Origin: Chloracidobacterium sp.
GTDB lineage: Bacteria > Acidobacteriota > Blastocatellia > Pyrinomonadales > Pyrinomonadaceae
Length of the DNA: 64,000 nt
NCBI GenBank assembly: GCA_016716305.1
Contig: JADJWP010000001.1
Span: forward strand, 248,001-312,000
Direction: 5' to 3'
Below, one piece after another: positions 33,026 to 41,390 of the stretch. How positions within the stretch are numbered: position 1 is the first letter of the stretch; every line of letters starts with the position of its first letter. The translations under genes and the position numbers were made by a program. Below the pieces are notes generated by a model. The model had not been told where the DNA came from. It ran no database searches and was given only the letters and a program-made list of their open reading frames with translations.

Positions 33026-34402
33026 CTAGCCGATGTAAATGTCTTCAAATCTCGTGAATTGTTTTAGAAACGCCATTTTGATAGTGTCGGTCGGACCGTT
33101 GCGTTGTTTCGCGATAATTATTTCAGCGACGTTCTTTTGATCATCAGGTATATCGTCGATGTTCTTAGCGTAATAGTCCTGCCGGTAAATAAAGGCTACG
33201 ACGTCAGCGTCCTGTTCGATGCTTCCTGATTCTCGAAGGTCAGACATCATCGGTTTTGGCGGGTTTCGGGCCTCAGGTGCCCGCGACAGTTGTGAAAGGG
33301 CCAGCACCGGAGCGTTAAATTCCTTTGCCAGAGACTTAAGGTCGCGCGATATCTGAGAGACCTCCTGCTGCCGATTCTCGTTGCGACGTGTTCCTCCGCC
33401 CATCAACTGCAGATAATCTACAACTATCAGGTCGAGTTTCTTCTGCTCTGCCGCAAGCCGTCGAAGCTTTGCACGCATTTCAAGAACAGAAATTCCCGGC
33501 GTATCGTCAATAAAGAGCGACGTTTCCGAAAGCTGCGCAATGGCCTCAGCAAGCCGCCCCCAGTCTTTGGTCGACAGCATTCCCAATCGAAGATTGCGGG
33601 CGTCGACTGACGCCTGCGAACTCAGCATTCGCATTACGAGTTGTTCTTTCGACATCTCGAGCGAAAAGACCGCAACAACCGCATTCTCATTAACTGCGGC
33701 ACGCTGAGCGATGTTGAGGCACAACGCGGTCTTTCCCATCGATGGCCTTGCTGCGACTATGATCAGATCGGCCGGCTGAAGTCCCGACGTAATATTATCA
33801 AGATCGCGAAATCCGGTGGCCAGGCCGGTAAGTGCATGCGATTCGCGGCTTGCAAACTCCTGGATCTTTGTAAATACGTTCTCAGCGATCGGCCTGATCC
33901 CGCTAAATCCCTGTCGGTCTTTGGCCTCGGCAAGGGCAAAGATCGCCTGCTCGGCATGATCGAGGACGATCTCAGCGTCTTCTTCCTCCTCGAGAGCCTC
34001 GCTTGTGATCTGGTTACAGGTTCTGACCAGATTTCGCATCGTTGACTTTGCCTTGACGACCCTAATGTATTCGGAAAGGTCCGAAAAGTGAGGCAAGCCA
34101 TATGTGAGATTGGCGATCGCGGCAATGCCGCCGATAGATTCTACCGATCCGTCTTTCTTGAACTCTTCACCGATGAGTATCGGGTCGATCCGCTTCGATG
34201 CGTCAAAGAGCGCGACCATCGCGTCATAGATCCTGCGGTGAAGCGGCGAATAGAAATCCTCGGGTTTCAGATGTTCGACGGTTTGTGTGATCAGAGAGTT
34301 ATCGAGCAGGATCGCACCAAGTATGGCACGTTCGCTTTCTTCGCTGCTGGGTAACGGACGCTCCAAAAATTGCTCGCGTCGGGTTTCTGGATATGCTGCC
34401 AT
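33026..34402 (-). CDS. dnaB: Replicative DNA helicase
   Basis: A 458-residue DnaB of normal length. The N-terminal domain begins P-P-S-S-E-E-S-E-R-A-I-L-G-A-I-L-L-D as in the family. The RecA-like domain carries Walker A A-R-P-S-M-G-K-T-A, Walker B L-I-V-V-D-Y-L-Q-L-M, the S-Q-L-S-R-x-x-E-x-R block and D-L-R-E-S-G-x-I-E-Q-D-A-D arginine-finger region. No intein is visible. It is last in the conserved rpsF-rpsR-rplI-dnaB order, after the rplI terminator and a 244-bp spacer, so it probably has its own promoter. Confidence 0.96.
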   Translation of the reverse strand: MAAYPETRREQFLERPLPSSEESERAILGAILLDNSLITQTVEHLKPEDFYSPLHRRIYDAMVALFDASKRIDPILIGEEFKKDGSVESIGGIAAIANLTYGLPHFSDLSEYIRVVKAKSTMRNLVRTCNQITSEALEEEEDAEIVLDHAEQAIFALAEAKDRQGFSGIRPIAENVFTKIQEFASRESHALTGLATGFRDLDNITSGLQPADLIIVAARPSMGKTALCLNIAQRAAVNENAVVAVFSLEMSKEQLVMRMLSSQASVDARNLRLGMLSTKDWGRLAEAIAQLSETSLFIDDTPGISVLEMRAKLRRLAAEQKKLDLIVVDYLQLMGGGTRRNENRQQEVSQISRDLKSLAKEFNAPVLALSQLSRAPEARNPPKPMMSDLRESGSIEQDADVVAFIYRQDYYAKNIDDIPDDQKNVAEIIIAKQRNGPTDTIKMAFLKQFTRFEDIYIG

Positions 34403-34587
34403 TTTCTGTTTGATCCTTGTTTCAGGTCGGGTCGCGTTCTTCGATCATGTGTGAGAACTTCGAAACGAATCGGTACGTTCTGCTCGACCTTCTGACGGAA
34501 TGTAGTATCAAATGATACACAGCACGCTCGACCGGCTCAAAGACGAAAATGCAGATTTTTTATTGGTGTTTTTCGCTATTTTCGCAT

Positions 34588-34623
34588 CAAAAAAGACCGC
34601 AATCGGTTATCCCGAATGCGGTC
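34588..34623 (-). terminator. Rho-independent terminator after rplI
   Basis: Read on the minus strand, a 12-bp stem with one mismatch (34612-34623 with 34595-34606) closes a 5-base loop and is followed by seven T residues. It ends the rpsF-rpsR-rplI transcript. Confidence 0.88.
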
Positions 34624-34646
34624 AACACTTTGCACAAATGCAAAAA

Positions 34647-35219
34647 TTATTCCGTCGCTGCGGCGTCAGTCGCTTCGCCGCCGCCTGCCATTTCGACGTC
34701 AGATTCGGCCACTTCGGCCTTTGCCTTTCGGGCTTTCTTTTCAGGTTTCGCGTCGACCGTCTCGCCACCCTCTGCCGATACAGTAACAGGCACTTCGAGA
34801 GTCACCTCGCGATGCAGTTTTACTTTCACTGTGTATTCGCCTGTTTCCTTTATCGCCTCACGAAGTGCGATCCGACGACGGTCTATCTCATAGCCTTTGG
34901 CCTGGATCGCTTCGGCAATATCCATCGATGTCACCGAGCCGAAAAGCGTCCCGCCTTCGCCGGCTTTTCGCTCGAATGCAAGCGAGATCGAGCTCATTTG
35001 CTCTTTTTGGGCCTCAGCGGTTGAACGTTCTTCGGCTGCCTTCTTAAGAAGCGCCGCGCGTTCCTGTTCGATCTGTTTTACGTTGCCTTTGGTCGCCAGC
35101 GTTGCGAGGCCTTGCGGAAGCAGGTAGTTGCGGGCATACCCGGCTCTTACCTTTACTATCTCGCCGCGGCCGCCCAGGCTCTCGATATCATCTCTCAATA
35201 AGATTGTTGTATTTGCCAT
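34647..35219 (-). CDS. rplI: Large ribosomal subunit protein bL9 with C-terminal extension
   Basis: A 190-residue L9, roughly 40 residues longer than the usual 150. The body is standard: I-L-L-R-D-D-I-E-S-L-G-G-R-G-E-I-V-K-V-R-x-G-Y-A-R-N-Y-L-L-P at the N-terminus, the long connecting helix, and the C-terminal domain with G-T-L-F-G-S-V-T. From about residue 150 an Ala/Glu/Lys-rich low-complexity tail is added. It belongs to the 50S subunit. It follows rpsR by 21 bp. Confidence 0.94.
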   Translation of the reverse strand: MANTTILLRDDIESLGGRGEIVKVRAGYARNYLLPQGLATLATKGNVKQIEQERAALLKKAAEERSTAEAQKEQMSSISLAFERKAGEGGTLFGSVTSMDIAEAIQAKGYEIDRRRIALREAIKETGEYTVKVKLHREVTLEVPVTVSAEGGETVDAKPEKKARKAKAEVAESDVEMAGGGEATDAAATE

Positions 35220-35240
35220 TTCAAAAATCCTCCCCGGGCC

Positions 35241-35525
35241 CTATTCCGAAACGAACGGCAACATAGCCATTGTTCGAGCACGTTTTATTGCCGTTGCGAT
35301 ACGACGCTGATCCTTTGCGGTTATGCCCGAGATACGTCGCGGCATGATCTTTCCACGTTCCGGAATGAATTGCCGAAGATACTCAACGTCTTTCCAATCT
35401 ACATAATCGGGAACGACCTGACGCGGACGTCGGCGTTGAAACCGCCTCGGCATTTTGTCGCCAAACGCATCGTCACCGTTAATAAACTCCCTGTCGAGGG
35501 GTGCATCCATTTCTTTCTCTGCCAT
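35241..35525 (-). CDS. rpsR: Small ribosomal subunit protein bS18
   Basis: A 94-residue S18. The conserved part has V-D-W-K-D-V-E-Y-L-R-Q-F-I-P-E-R-G-K-I-M-P-R-R-I-S-G and the final Q-R-R-I-A-T-A-I-K-R-A-R; the first 35 residues are a variable acidic-then-basic leader. It pairs with S6 on the 30S platform. rpsF lies 12 bp upstream and rplI 21 bp downstream, one operon. Confidence 0.94.
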   Translation of the reverse strand: MAEKEMDAPLDREFINGDDAFGDKMPRRFQRRRPRQVVPDYVDWKDVEYLRQFIPERGKIMPRRISGITAKDQRRIATAIKRARTMAMLPFVSE

Positions 35526-35537
35526 ATCTAACTCCTG

Positions 35538-35942
35538 TTATGCTTCCGCTCCCTCATTCTTTTCAGCGGTCTCCTCAGAATTTCGAAACTTCGTTCGCTG
35601 TGCCGTCCGTTTTTCGCGTTTCGCGCGCATTTTATCCGCCTTCTTACGGTCTTCGTCAACACGAACTGTCATATAACGCATGATCAGGTCGTTCACTCGC
35701 ATACGGCGTTCAAGTTCCGCGATCTCCTGGCCCGAACCGTCGATCTCAAACAACACATAGTGGCCCTCGTGTTTCTTATTGATCGGATACGCCAGATTAC
35801 GTTTCCCGACGTCATCAAGCCTGACGACCGTGCCGCCTTCTTTTTCGATCAGTTTCCCGACCGCCTCATTCAATTTCGTGATCTTATCGCCGGGTGTTTC
35901 CGGATCGACGATATACATCACCTCATATGTTCTATTTGCCAA
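35538..35942 (-). CDS. rpsF: Small ribosomal subunit protein bS6
   Basis: A 134-residue S6. It opens R-T-Y-E-V-M-Y-I-V-D-P and has the typical G-K-R-N-L-A-Y-P-I-N-K-K-H-E-G-H-Y-V and V-N-D-L-I-M-R-Y blocks. The last 35 residues form a charged Lys/Arg then Glu tail. First gene of the rpsF-rpsR-rplI operon, with 96 bp to pth upstream that probably holds its promoter. A purine-rich GGAGGAAA ribosome site lies just before the ATG. Confidence 0.95.
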   Translation of the reverse strand: MANRTYEVMYIVDPETPGDKITKLNEAVGKLIEKEGGTVVRLDDVGKRNLAYPINKKHEGHYVLFEIDGSGQEIAELERRMRVNDLIMRYMTVRVDEDRKKADKMRAKREKRTAQRTKFRNSEETAEKNEGAEA

Positions 35943-36038
35943 TTTCTTTTCCTCCTTTTGGCTTTCGAGCTTGCGTCAATCGAGACGCAAGCAAGAAGGT
36001 AACTCAACTCTCTCTCGTCCGAGACGATCGGACCATTT

Positions 36039-36611
36039 TCAATTAAACTCCGCCATTGCCCGGTCAGTGCCATCGCGAAGGATAGCTCTGACCGCCTTGG
36101 CGCTCACTTCCAAAACCTTTTCAACCGTTTCGGTCTCGCCCTTCGCGAAGTTCTGCAGGACAAAATCGCGAGTGTTCGAAACCGGATGATCGGGCAGGAT
36201 TCCGATCCTGAGCCGAATAAAGTCGTTCGTTCCCAGACATTCAATTATCGACCTCAATCCGTTATGGCCTCCGTGCGACCCTTTAGGCCTGACCCGGATC
36301 GAACCTAGCGGCAATGCAAGGTCATCCGAGATCACCAGCAAGCGTTCGAGGCTGCGGTCGTCTTTCTTCAACAAGCAGCTCACAGCCTCGCCGCTGAGGT
36401 TCATAAAGGTCTGGGGCTTGACCAACTCGGTCGAATGTTCCCCGATCAACGCCCGCCCGACCAATGATCGGCATTCGTTCCGCTTTATCTGCGAATCGGC
36501 CTCTTTTCCAAGACGGTCGACCAACATGAATCCGAGGTTGTGCCGCGTTTTCTCATAGGCGACGCCCGGATTCCCCAACCCAACAATTAGCCAGCTTGCT
36601 TCGGAACTCAA
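36039..36611 (-). CDS. pth: Peptidyl-tRNA hydrolase
   Basis: A 190-residue Pth of ordinary length. The N-terminal W-L-I-V-G-L-G-N-P-G-V-A-Y-E-K-T-R-H-N-L-G-F carries the catalytic histidine (H in T-R-H-N), and K-P-Q-T-F-M-N-L-S-G and S-H-G-G-H-N-G-L-R-S-I are further diagnostic motifs. It frees tRNA from prematurely released peptidyl-tRNA. It begins 5 bp after rplY, the usual L25-pth neighbour, so both are co-transcribed. Confidence 0.95.
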   Translation of the reverse strand: MSSEASWLIVGLGNPGVAYEKTRHNLGFMLVDRLGKEADSQIKRNECRSLVGRALIGEHSTELVKPQTFMNLSGEAVSCLLKKDDRSLERLLVISDDLALPLGSIRVRPKGSHGGHNGLRSIIECLGTNDFIRLRIGILPDHPVSNTRDFVLQNFAKGETETVEKVLEVSAKAVRAILRDGTDRAMAEFN

Positions 36612-36616
36612 ACGAG

Positions 36617-37264
36617 CTACTCCGTCTTGCCTTCTTCGGTCGGCTCTGCCCCGACGACTTCCGGTTCAGCCCCGGCCTCGAGCTGCGGTTCAAGAACTTC
36701 TTCCTTGACGGCGATGATCGATGCAACCAACGTCTCCGGCGATTCGAGAATCTCGATGCCGGCTCCGACCTTCAGGTCGGCGACATGAATGGCATGATTT
36801 GCGTCAAGATCGGTCACATCGATGTCTATCGAGTCAGGCGTGTTTTTCGGTTCGCAAAGGACCTTGATCTCACGAAGCGACTGTGATAGAACAGCTCCTT
36901 CTTCCGAAAGACCCTTCGCTTCCCCGATCAAATGGATCGGGACCGTCATTTCGATCTTCTCGCCTTTGGCAAATCGTCGAAGGTCTGCGTGGACCAACCG
37001 GCCTCGTATCGGGTCGATCTGACGGTCTTGGAAAATGACGTCATTCACACCCACACCGTCGATATCAAGCGAAAACACGGTATTGACACCGCTGTCCGTG
37101 CGAAGGATCGCAGCAAGATCCTTGAGATCCGCCGCCGCCGCAAGACTTTCGGTTCCACCGCCGTAAACAACAACGGGGATCTTACCGGCGGCTCTGAGGC
37201 GCCGATTCGTTCCTTTTCCGGTCTCTTCTCGTTTCTCCGCCTTTACAACAATTTTCTCTGCCAT
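36617..37264 (-). CDS. rplY: Large ribosomal subunit protein bL25 (Ctc type)
   Basis: A 215-residue L25 of the long Ctc form. The N-terminal 5S-rRNA-binding domain has R-E-E-T-G-K-G-T-N-R-R-L-R-A-A-G-K-I-P-V-V-V-Y-G; the C-terminal TL5-type beta domain carries V-P-I-H-L-I-G-E-A-K-G and D-V-T-D-L-D. The last 25 residues are a Glu/Pro-rich tail. I chose the ATG at 37264 (M-A-E-K-I) because GAGGAG lies 5 bases upstream; an in-frame ATG four codons earlier is unlikely. Confidence 0.94.
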   Translation of the reverse strand: MAEKIVVKAEKREETGKGTNRRLRAAGKIPVVVYGGGTESLAAAADLKDLAAILRTDSGVNTVFSLDIDGVGVNDVIFQDRQIDPIRGRLVHADLRRFAKGEKIEMTVPIHLIGEAKGLSEEGAVLSQSLREIKVLCEPKNTPDSIDIDVTDLDANHAIHVADLKVGAGIEILESPETLVASIIAVKEEVLEPQLEAGAEPEVVGAEPTEEGKTE

Positions 37265-37342
37265 AAAACTCCTCACTTTACCGGTCAGATCACTACGAGA
37301 TCTAAGACCGGAGGATAGAACCTCACATTTACCGCACCACTT

Positions 37343-38299
37343 TCAAATGAACAACGACGAGACGCTCGTCTCATCATGAATCGAATTTATCGCCGATGCC
37401 AGCAGCTTTCCAACGCTTAGAACCTCGATCTTTCCGCTTTCGACCAACGGCTTTGCATTTTCGCGAAGCGGTATCGTATTCGTAACGATGATCTTCTTCA
37501 GATACGAAGTTCCGATATTCTCGATCGCTTTGCCGGAAAGTACAGCATGCGTGAAACAGGCATATACATCATTCGCACCGGCGTCGTGCAACGCTTTTGC
37601 GACCTTACAGATCGTGCCGCCCGTATCGCACATATCGTCAACGATGAGACAGTTCTTGCCGTTAACATCGCCGACGACGTTCATCACGTCGGCTTCGTTC
37701 GCTCGTTCGCGTCTTTTGTCGCAGAGAGCAAGGCCCGCGTCGAGCCTCTTCGCATATGCCCGTGCACGCTCGGCACCACCCGTATCCGGAGCGACAACGA
37801 TCAAATTATCGATCGGATTCTCAGTAAAATAGTCGACGACTATCGGGGCAGCGTACAAATGGTCCACCGGCAGATCAAAGAACCCTTGGATCTGAGCCGC
37901 ATGAAGGTCGATCGTCAAAACCCTCTGAGCGCCAGCTTTCGCTATCAGATTCGATACGAGCTTCGCTGCGATCGGAACCCTCGGACGATCCTTCTTGTCT
38001 GAGCGGGCATACCCAAAATAAGGGATCACAGCAGTAACACGTTCCGCCGAGGCTCGAACAAATGTGTCCATCATGATCAAAAGCTCGAGAAGGTTTTGAT
38101 CGGTCGGCGGACAGGTTGGCTGGATAATGAATACATCGCTGCCCCGGACATTTTCGCCGATCTGAAAGTTGAACTCACCATCAGAAAATCGGTCAGTGCT
38201 CGATTTTCCAAGATCGCAGCTGAGATGCCCGCATATCTCTTCGGCGAGTGCTCGATTGGCGTTCCCAGAAAATATCTTGATGTTACCGTTGACACCCAT
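37343..38299 (-). CDS. prs: Ribose-phosphate pyrophosphokinase
   Basis: A 318-residue PRPP synthetase of standard length. N-terminal I-K-I-F-S-G-N-A-N, the flexible-loop region R-S-D-K-K-D-R-P-R-V-P-I, the D-L-H-A-A-Q-I-Q-G-F-F metal site and the PRPP loop L-I-V-D-D-M-C-D-T-G-G-T are all present. It makes PRPP for nucleotide, histidine and tryptophan synthesis. I start at the ATG at 38299 (M-G-V-N-G); an upstream in-frame ATG adds four residues. rplY follows after 78 bp; a tRNA-Gln lies upstream on the same strand. Confidence 0.95.
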   Translation of the reverse strand: MGVNGNIKIFSGNANRALAEEICGHLSCDLGKSSTDRFSDGEFNFQIGENVRGSDVFIIQPTCPPTDQNLLELLIMMDTFVRASAERVTAVIPYFGYARSDKKDRPRVPIAAKLVSNLIAKAGAQRVLTIDLHAAQIQGFFDLPVDHLYAAPIVVDYFTENPIDNLIVVAPDTGGAERARAYAKRLDAGLALCDKRRERANEADVMNVVGDVNGKNCLIVDDMCDTGGTICKVAKALHDAGANDVYACFTHAVLSGKAIENIGTSYLKKIIVTNTIPLRENAKPLVESGKIEVLSVGKLLASAINSIHDETSVSSLFI

Positions 38300-38399
38300 A
38301 CTGCAATCCAAGCAACGTAATACGATCCGAAATACTATCCGCCAAAAACAAAAAACGCGGCCGGCCTGTTCAAGGTCGTCCGCTCCGATACACGAAAAC

Positions 38400-38474
38400 T
38401 GGCTGGGGCGGGAGGATTCGAACCTACGAATGCCGGATCCAAAGACCGGTGCCTTACCACTTGGCTACGCCCCA
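38400..38474 (-). tRNA. tRNA-Gln (anticodon UUG)
   Basis: A complete 75-base cloverleaf on the minus strand with encoded CCA. Acceptor TGGGGCG pairs with CGCCCCA, discriminator G. Anticodon stem CCGGT/TCCGG-like with loop CTTTGGA gives TTG (reads CAA). The T arm has TTCGAAT and one stem mismatch. It lies between ispE and prs, a common bacterial position for this tRNA. Confidence 0.94.
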
Positions 38475-38505
38475 AGACGATTCTCAGAAACTGATCGGAA
38501 GCGAA

Positions 38506-39405
38506 CTAAAACACTTGTCGAAGTGCTTCGCGGTATTCTCTCCGCGAAATAGTCGCTACGGCAAAACTTCGCCAGTTGGCATGTTCGCCAAGGGCTTTGA
38601 TTGCTGTTTGCCGTGTCTCTTCTTTGTCAAAAAAACCAAAAACGCTTGCACCGCTACCGCACATCATCGCAGGCGATGCTCCAAGATCCGCAAGTGTCTG
38701 ACGGGCCTCACCGATATCCGGAAACCTTGCAAACACTGTCTTTTCAAAGTCATTTATAAGCTTTCGGGTCAGAAAATCGGGCCTTTTCGCTTCAAAACGA
38801 CAATTGAGAAGAATACGTTCCACCTCACGATTTGTCAAGTTTGGCACAGTCATCGCTTGGTACGCTTCGGCGGTTGACACATCGATATCAGGTGTTACGA
38901 CCAACCCCATTGCTTCGCCGATATCATCGATCGGTTCAATTTCGGTGCCTCTGCCTGATCCGATGGCTGTTCCGCCAACGAGAAAGAACGGAACGTCGGA
39001 ACCAAGGGATCTGGCCGTCGCAACAAGGTCATCGGTCGAGACGTCGAGACCCCATAGTCTGCGCAAAGCGAGCAGTGTGACAGCCGCGTTCGAAGAACCG
39101 CCGCCAAGACCGCCAGGAGACGGGATGTTCTTATCAAGATGGATCGTAACGCCGTTTCGGATCGAATAACGCTCCTTTAATGCATCAACGGCCTTGAGTA
39201 TGATGTTCGTTCCGTCGACCGGAATATTCGGGTCGGTACACGTCAATCGGATCTTGTCACTCGGTGCAAAGGTTATCGTGTCTTTGAGGGATGTAGTCTG
39301 AAATACGGTGAAGATATCGTGAAATCCGTCTGGGCGACGCGAAATGACCTTGAGACCGAGGTTCACCTTGGCAAACGACGGGAGTATTAGGCGAGTTCTG
39401 GACAC
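38506..39405 (-). CDS. ispE: 4-diphosphocytidyl-2-C-methyl-D-erythritol kinase
   Basis: A 299-residue GHMP-family kinase of the MEP isoprenoid pathway. Landmarks: S-F-A-K-V-N-L-G-L-K-V near the start, the ATP loop I-P-S-P-G-G-L-G-G-G-S-S-N-A-A near residue 97, and D-V-P-F-F-L-V-G-G-T-A-x-G. Near the C-terminus M-C-G-S-G-A-S-V-F-G-F matches the third GHMP motif. It phosphorylates CDP-ME, so this organism makes IPP by the MEP route, which feeds the carotenoid genes. The tRNA-Gln gene follows 31 bp downstream on this strand. Confidence 0.95.
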   Translation of the reverse strand: MSRTRLILPSFAKVNLGLKVISRRPDGFHDIFTVFQTTSLKDTITFAPSDKIRLTCTDPNIPVDGTNIILKAVDALKERYSIRNGVTIHLDKNIPSPGGLGGGSSNAAVTLLALRRLWGLDVSTDDLVATARSLGSDVPFFLVGGTAIGSGRGTEIEPIDDIGEAMGLVVTPDIDVSTAEAYQAMTVPNLTNREVERILLNCRFEAKRPDFLTRKLINDFEKTVFARFPDIGEARQTLADLGASPAMMCGSGASVFGFFDKEETRQTAIKALGEHANWRSFAVATISRREYREALRQVF

Positions 39406-39443
39406 ATTAAAAGGATAAAAGTGTATTTTGCGAAAGTAAAAGA

Positions 39444-39470
39444 GCGTGCCGATCTTTGATCAAAGCACGC
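39444..39470 (-). terminator. Terminator of the CAP-domain gene
   Basis: On the minus strand GCGTGC and GCACGC close a 15-base loop that itself holds a small TTTGATCAAA palindrome, followed by TCTTTT. It lies 24 bases after the CAP gene stop codon. Confidence 0.6.
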
Positions 39471-39494
39471 CCCATGAAGCCGATCGCCTCCAGA

Positions 39495-40067
39495 TCAATT
39501 TCGCAGTATGAAAACCTGGGTGAAGTAATACGTTCCATCCGGGGTCACTGCAACGCCGATGGCCGATTCTCGCCAGGTCGGCGACAGCATATTTCGGCGA
39601 TGCGACGTTGAATTAAGCCATTTTTCGACTGCCATTTGGTCGGGATTGTCATATCCGCGCATGTATGCGATATTCTCGCCTATAGCCCGCCAACCGCCGA
39701 TGCCCAGCATGTCTGCCCGGTCATCGACCATCGTTCCATCAACACCGCGGTGACCAAAAAACTTGTGCTCTGCCATGTTCAGCGAATGCAGACGGGCAAG
39801 GTCGGCGATCTGATCGTTCCATTTTAGCAATGGCAAGCCCTTTGCTGTTCGCTCCGCATTCATCAGATCGAATGTAGCTCGTTCTACCCGGTAGGCAGTC
39901 GATGTATTCGACTTGGGACGCGGCCCGGCGAGCCTTTGTCGTTGGATCTTCCTGCTTCCCGAAGCACCGATCTCATCGACGAGGATCGCTTCAGGTCTGC
40001 TTTGAGCAAAGGCCGGTATTGAGGCCAGGATCAGGGTAAGTAGGGTTATTCGATATAGATAATGCAA
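39495..40067 (-). CDS. Exported CAP-domain (SCP-like) protein
   Basis: A 190-residue secreted protein. A signal peptide spans about 1-21 (ends A-F-A-Q-S). The CAP domain (about 65-188) has L-M-N-A-E-R, the helix H-S-L-N-M-A, H-x-F-F-G-H-R-G, G-E-N-I-A-Y and W-L-N-S-T-S-H-R-R-N-M-L, the residues that build the CAP cavity. Bacterial CAP proteins are secreted, with unclear roles (cell wall, lipid or ion binding). The start is a TTG at 40067 with GAGG six bases upstream; no ATG fits. Confidence in the start is moderate. Confidence 0.88.
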   Translation of the reverse strand: MHYLYRITLLTLILASIPAFAQSRPEAILVDEIGASGSRKIQRQRLAGPRPKSNTSTAYRVERATFDLMNAERTAKGLPLLKWNDQIADLARLHSLNMAEHKFFGHRGVDGTMVDDRADMLGIGGWRAIGENIAYMRGYDNPDQMAVEKWLNSTSHRRNMLSPTWRESAIGVAVTPDGTYYFTQVFILRN

Positions 40068-40401
40068 ATTGACCTCACTTCGGCAGCCGGACGATCTGTG
40101 ACCTCAGATTCTCGGCTTTGCGTCCATTGCATTGGCTGCAATGGTTGCCTTTTCGGATAAGGTTCGGAACGCCATTCTCACAGGTTCGTTCCGTGATGGC
40201 CGTCACTCGTCGGACCGACCACCTTTAATACCAAAAGGACAATATATGACCGTTTCCACTATTTGGGAGAGATGTGGGCCTGCCGTGATATCCGGCCTTG
40301 GGGGAACCGATGAATATGATAAACAAATTTCGGCAAATTTTGAAGAAAAATCGGAGCCTTGCTTGTTCTGTGAATGTCGTTACCGCTGTTAGACTATCTG
40401 T
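40068..40401. other. Gene-free stretch between divergent CAP and isoaspartyl peptidase genes
   Basis: The 334-bp interval should hold promoters of both genes, but I find no confident -35/-10 pair. It contains one perfect 8-bp inverted repeat (CCATTGCA at 40124-40131, TGCAATGG at 40137-40144, 5-base loop) that could be a regulator-binding site. An 86-codon open frame on the plus strand (40132-40392) has no family similarity. Confidence 0.5.
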
Positions 40402-41361
40402 ATGAACAATATGGCTTTGGCGATCCACGGCGGAGCTGGAACGATATCCAGATCGTCGATGACAGCCGATCTGGAACGCGAGTACCGAAACGGACTCGAA
40501 GCGGCACTGAGGGCAGGATGGTCCATACTGGAGGACCGAGGATCGGCGATCGAGGCCGTAGAGGCGGCCGTTGTGTCGCTTGAGGACTTTCCTCTCTTCA
40601 ATGCCGGGCGTGGTTCTGTTTTTACTCACGAAGGAACGAACGAGATGGATGCGGCGATCATGGACGGTTCCGCGTTGAAGGCCGGCGCCGTAGCGTTCGT
40701 CCGAAATGTAAAGAACCCGATAAAGCTCGCACGTTTGGTGATGCAACGCACTGAGCATGTTCTGTTGGCGGCGGATGGGGCGAACAAATTCGCCACAGAA
40801 ATGAACGTCGAACACGCTCCCGACGAATACTTTTTCACCGAGCATCGATGGCAGCAGCTCCAGGACGCCATCGCCGCCGGCCGCGTACAGTTGGACCACA
40901 CCCCGGCGGAAACACGACCGGTAGGGAGTGTGTCCCGTGGCCAAGAAACGTCGCTCGGCACAGTGGGCGCCGTCGCCTGCGATTCCGAAGGCCGCCTCGC
41001 CGCCGCAACCTCGACCGGCGGCATGACCAACAAGAAATTCGGCCGCGTCGGAGACACGCCGATCATAGGCGCAGGAAATTATGCTGACGGCACTTGCGCC
41101 GTCTCGTGCACCGGCCACGGGGAATATTTTATGCTGGGTGTCACCGCCTATGACGTAGCGGCGCGGATGAAATACAAAGGCCTCTCGCTCGACGATGCCG
41201 CATCCGAAACCATCGAACACCTCACATCCATCGGCGGCGAAGGTGGCCTGATCGCGGTCGATTCACTGGGGAATATAGTGCTTCCTTTCAATTCGGATGG
41301 AATGTATCGTGGTTATGTTACGGCCGATGTTCGCCCGAGCACCGAGATCTACGGCGACTGA
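40402..41361 (+). CDS. iaaA: Cytoplasmic isoaspartyl peptidase / L-asparaginase beside cyanophycin genes
   Basis: A 319-residue Ntn hydrolase without a signal peptide. H-G-G-A-G is at 9-13, the nucleophile threonine at about T187 in L-G-T-V-G-A-V-A, then T-S-T-G-G-M-T-N-K-K-F-G-R-V-G-D-T-P. It would cut beta-Asp-Arg, the dipeptide released from cyanophycin by cyanophycinase, giving Asp and Arg. Genes for CphA and CphB lie convergently just downstream, which supports this role. It is clearly paralogous to the exported enzyme at 2344-3402. M-N-N-M gives two nearby start choices. Confidence 0.92.
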   Translation: MNNMALAIHGGAGTISRSSMTADLEREYRNGLEAALRAGWSILEDRGSAIEAVEAAVVSLEDFPLFNAGRGSVFTHEGTNEMDAAIMDGSALKAGAVAFVRNVKNPIKLARLVMQRTEHVLLAADGANKFATEMNVEHAPDEYFFTEHRWQQLQDAIAAGRVQLDHTPAETRPVGSVSRGQETSLGTVGAVACDSEGRLAAATSTGGMTNKKFGRVGDTPIIGAGNYADGTCAVSCTGHGEYFMLGVTAYDVAARMKYKGLSLDDAASETIEHLTSIGGEGGLIAVDSLGNIVLPFNSDGMYRGYVTADVRPSTEIYGD

Positions 41362-41390
41362 GGAACTAGACATGTCGCGGAACAAATCGT

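Noticed and set aside
36617..37264. Unusual L25 length as evidence of a fusion
   Set aside because: The long Ctc form of L25 is common; only the short charged tail is extra.
40132..40392. An 86-codon open frame in the gap before the isoaspartyl peptidase
   Set aside because: No ribosome site, no similarity and atypical composition; treated as intergenic.
40225..41220. A 331-codon open frame on the minus strand
   Set aside because: Antisense to the isoaspartyl peptidase gene, Arg/Cys/Gly-rich without recognisable domains; shadow of the real gene.
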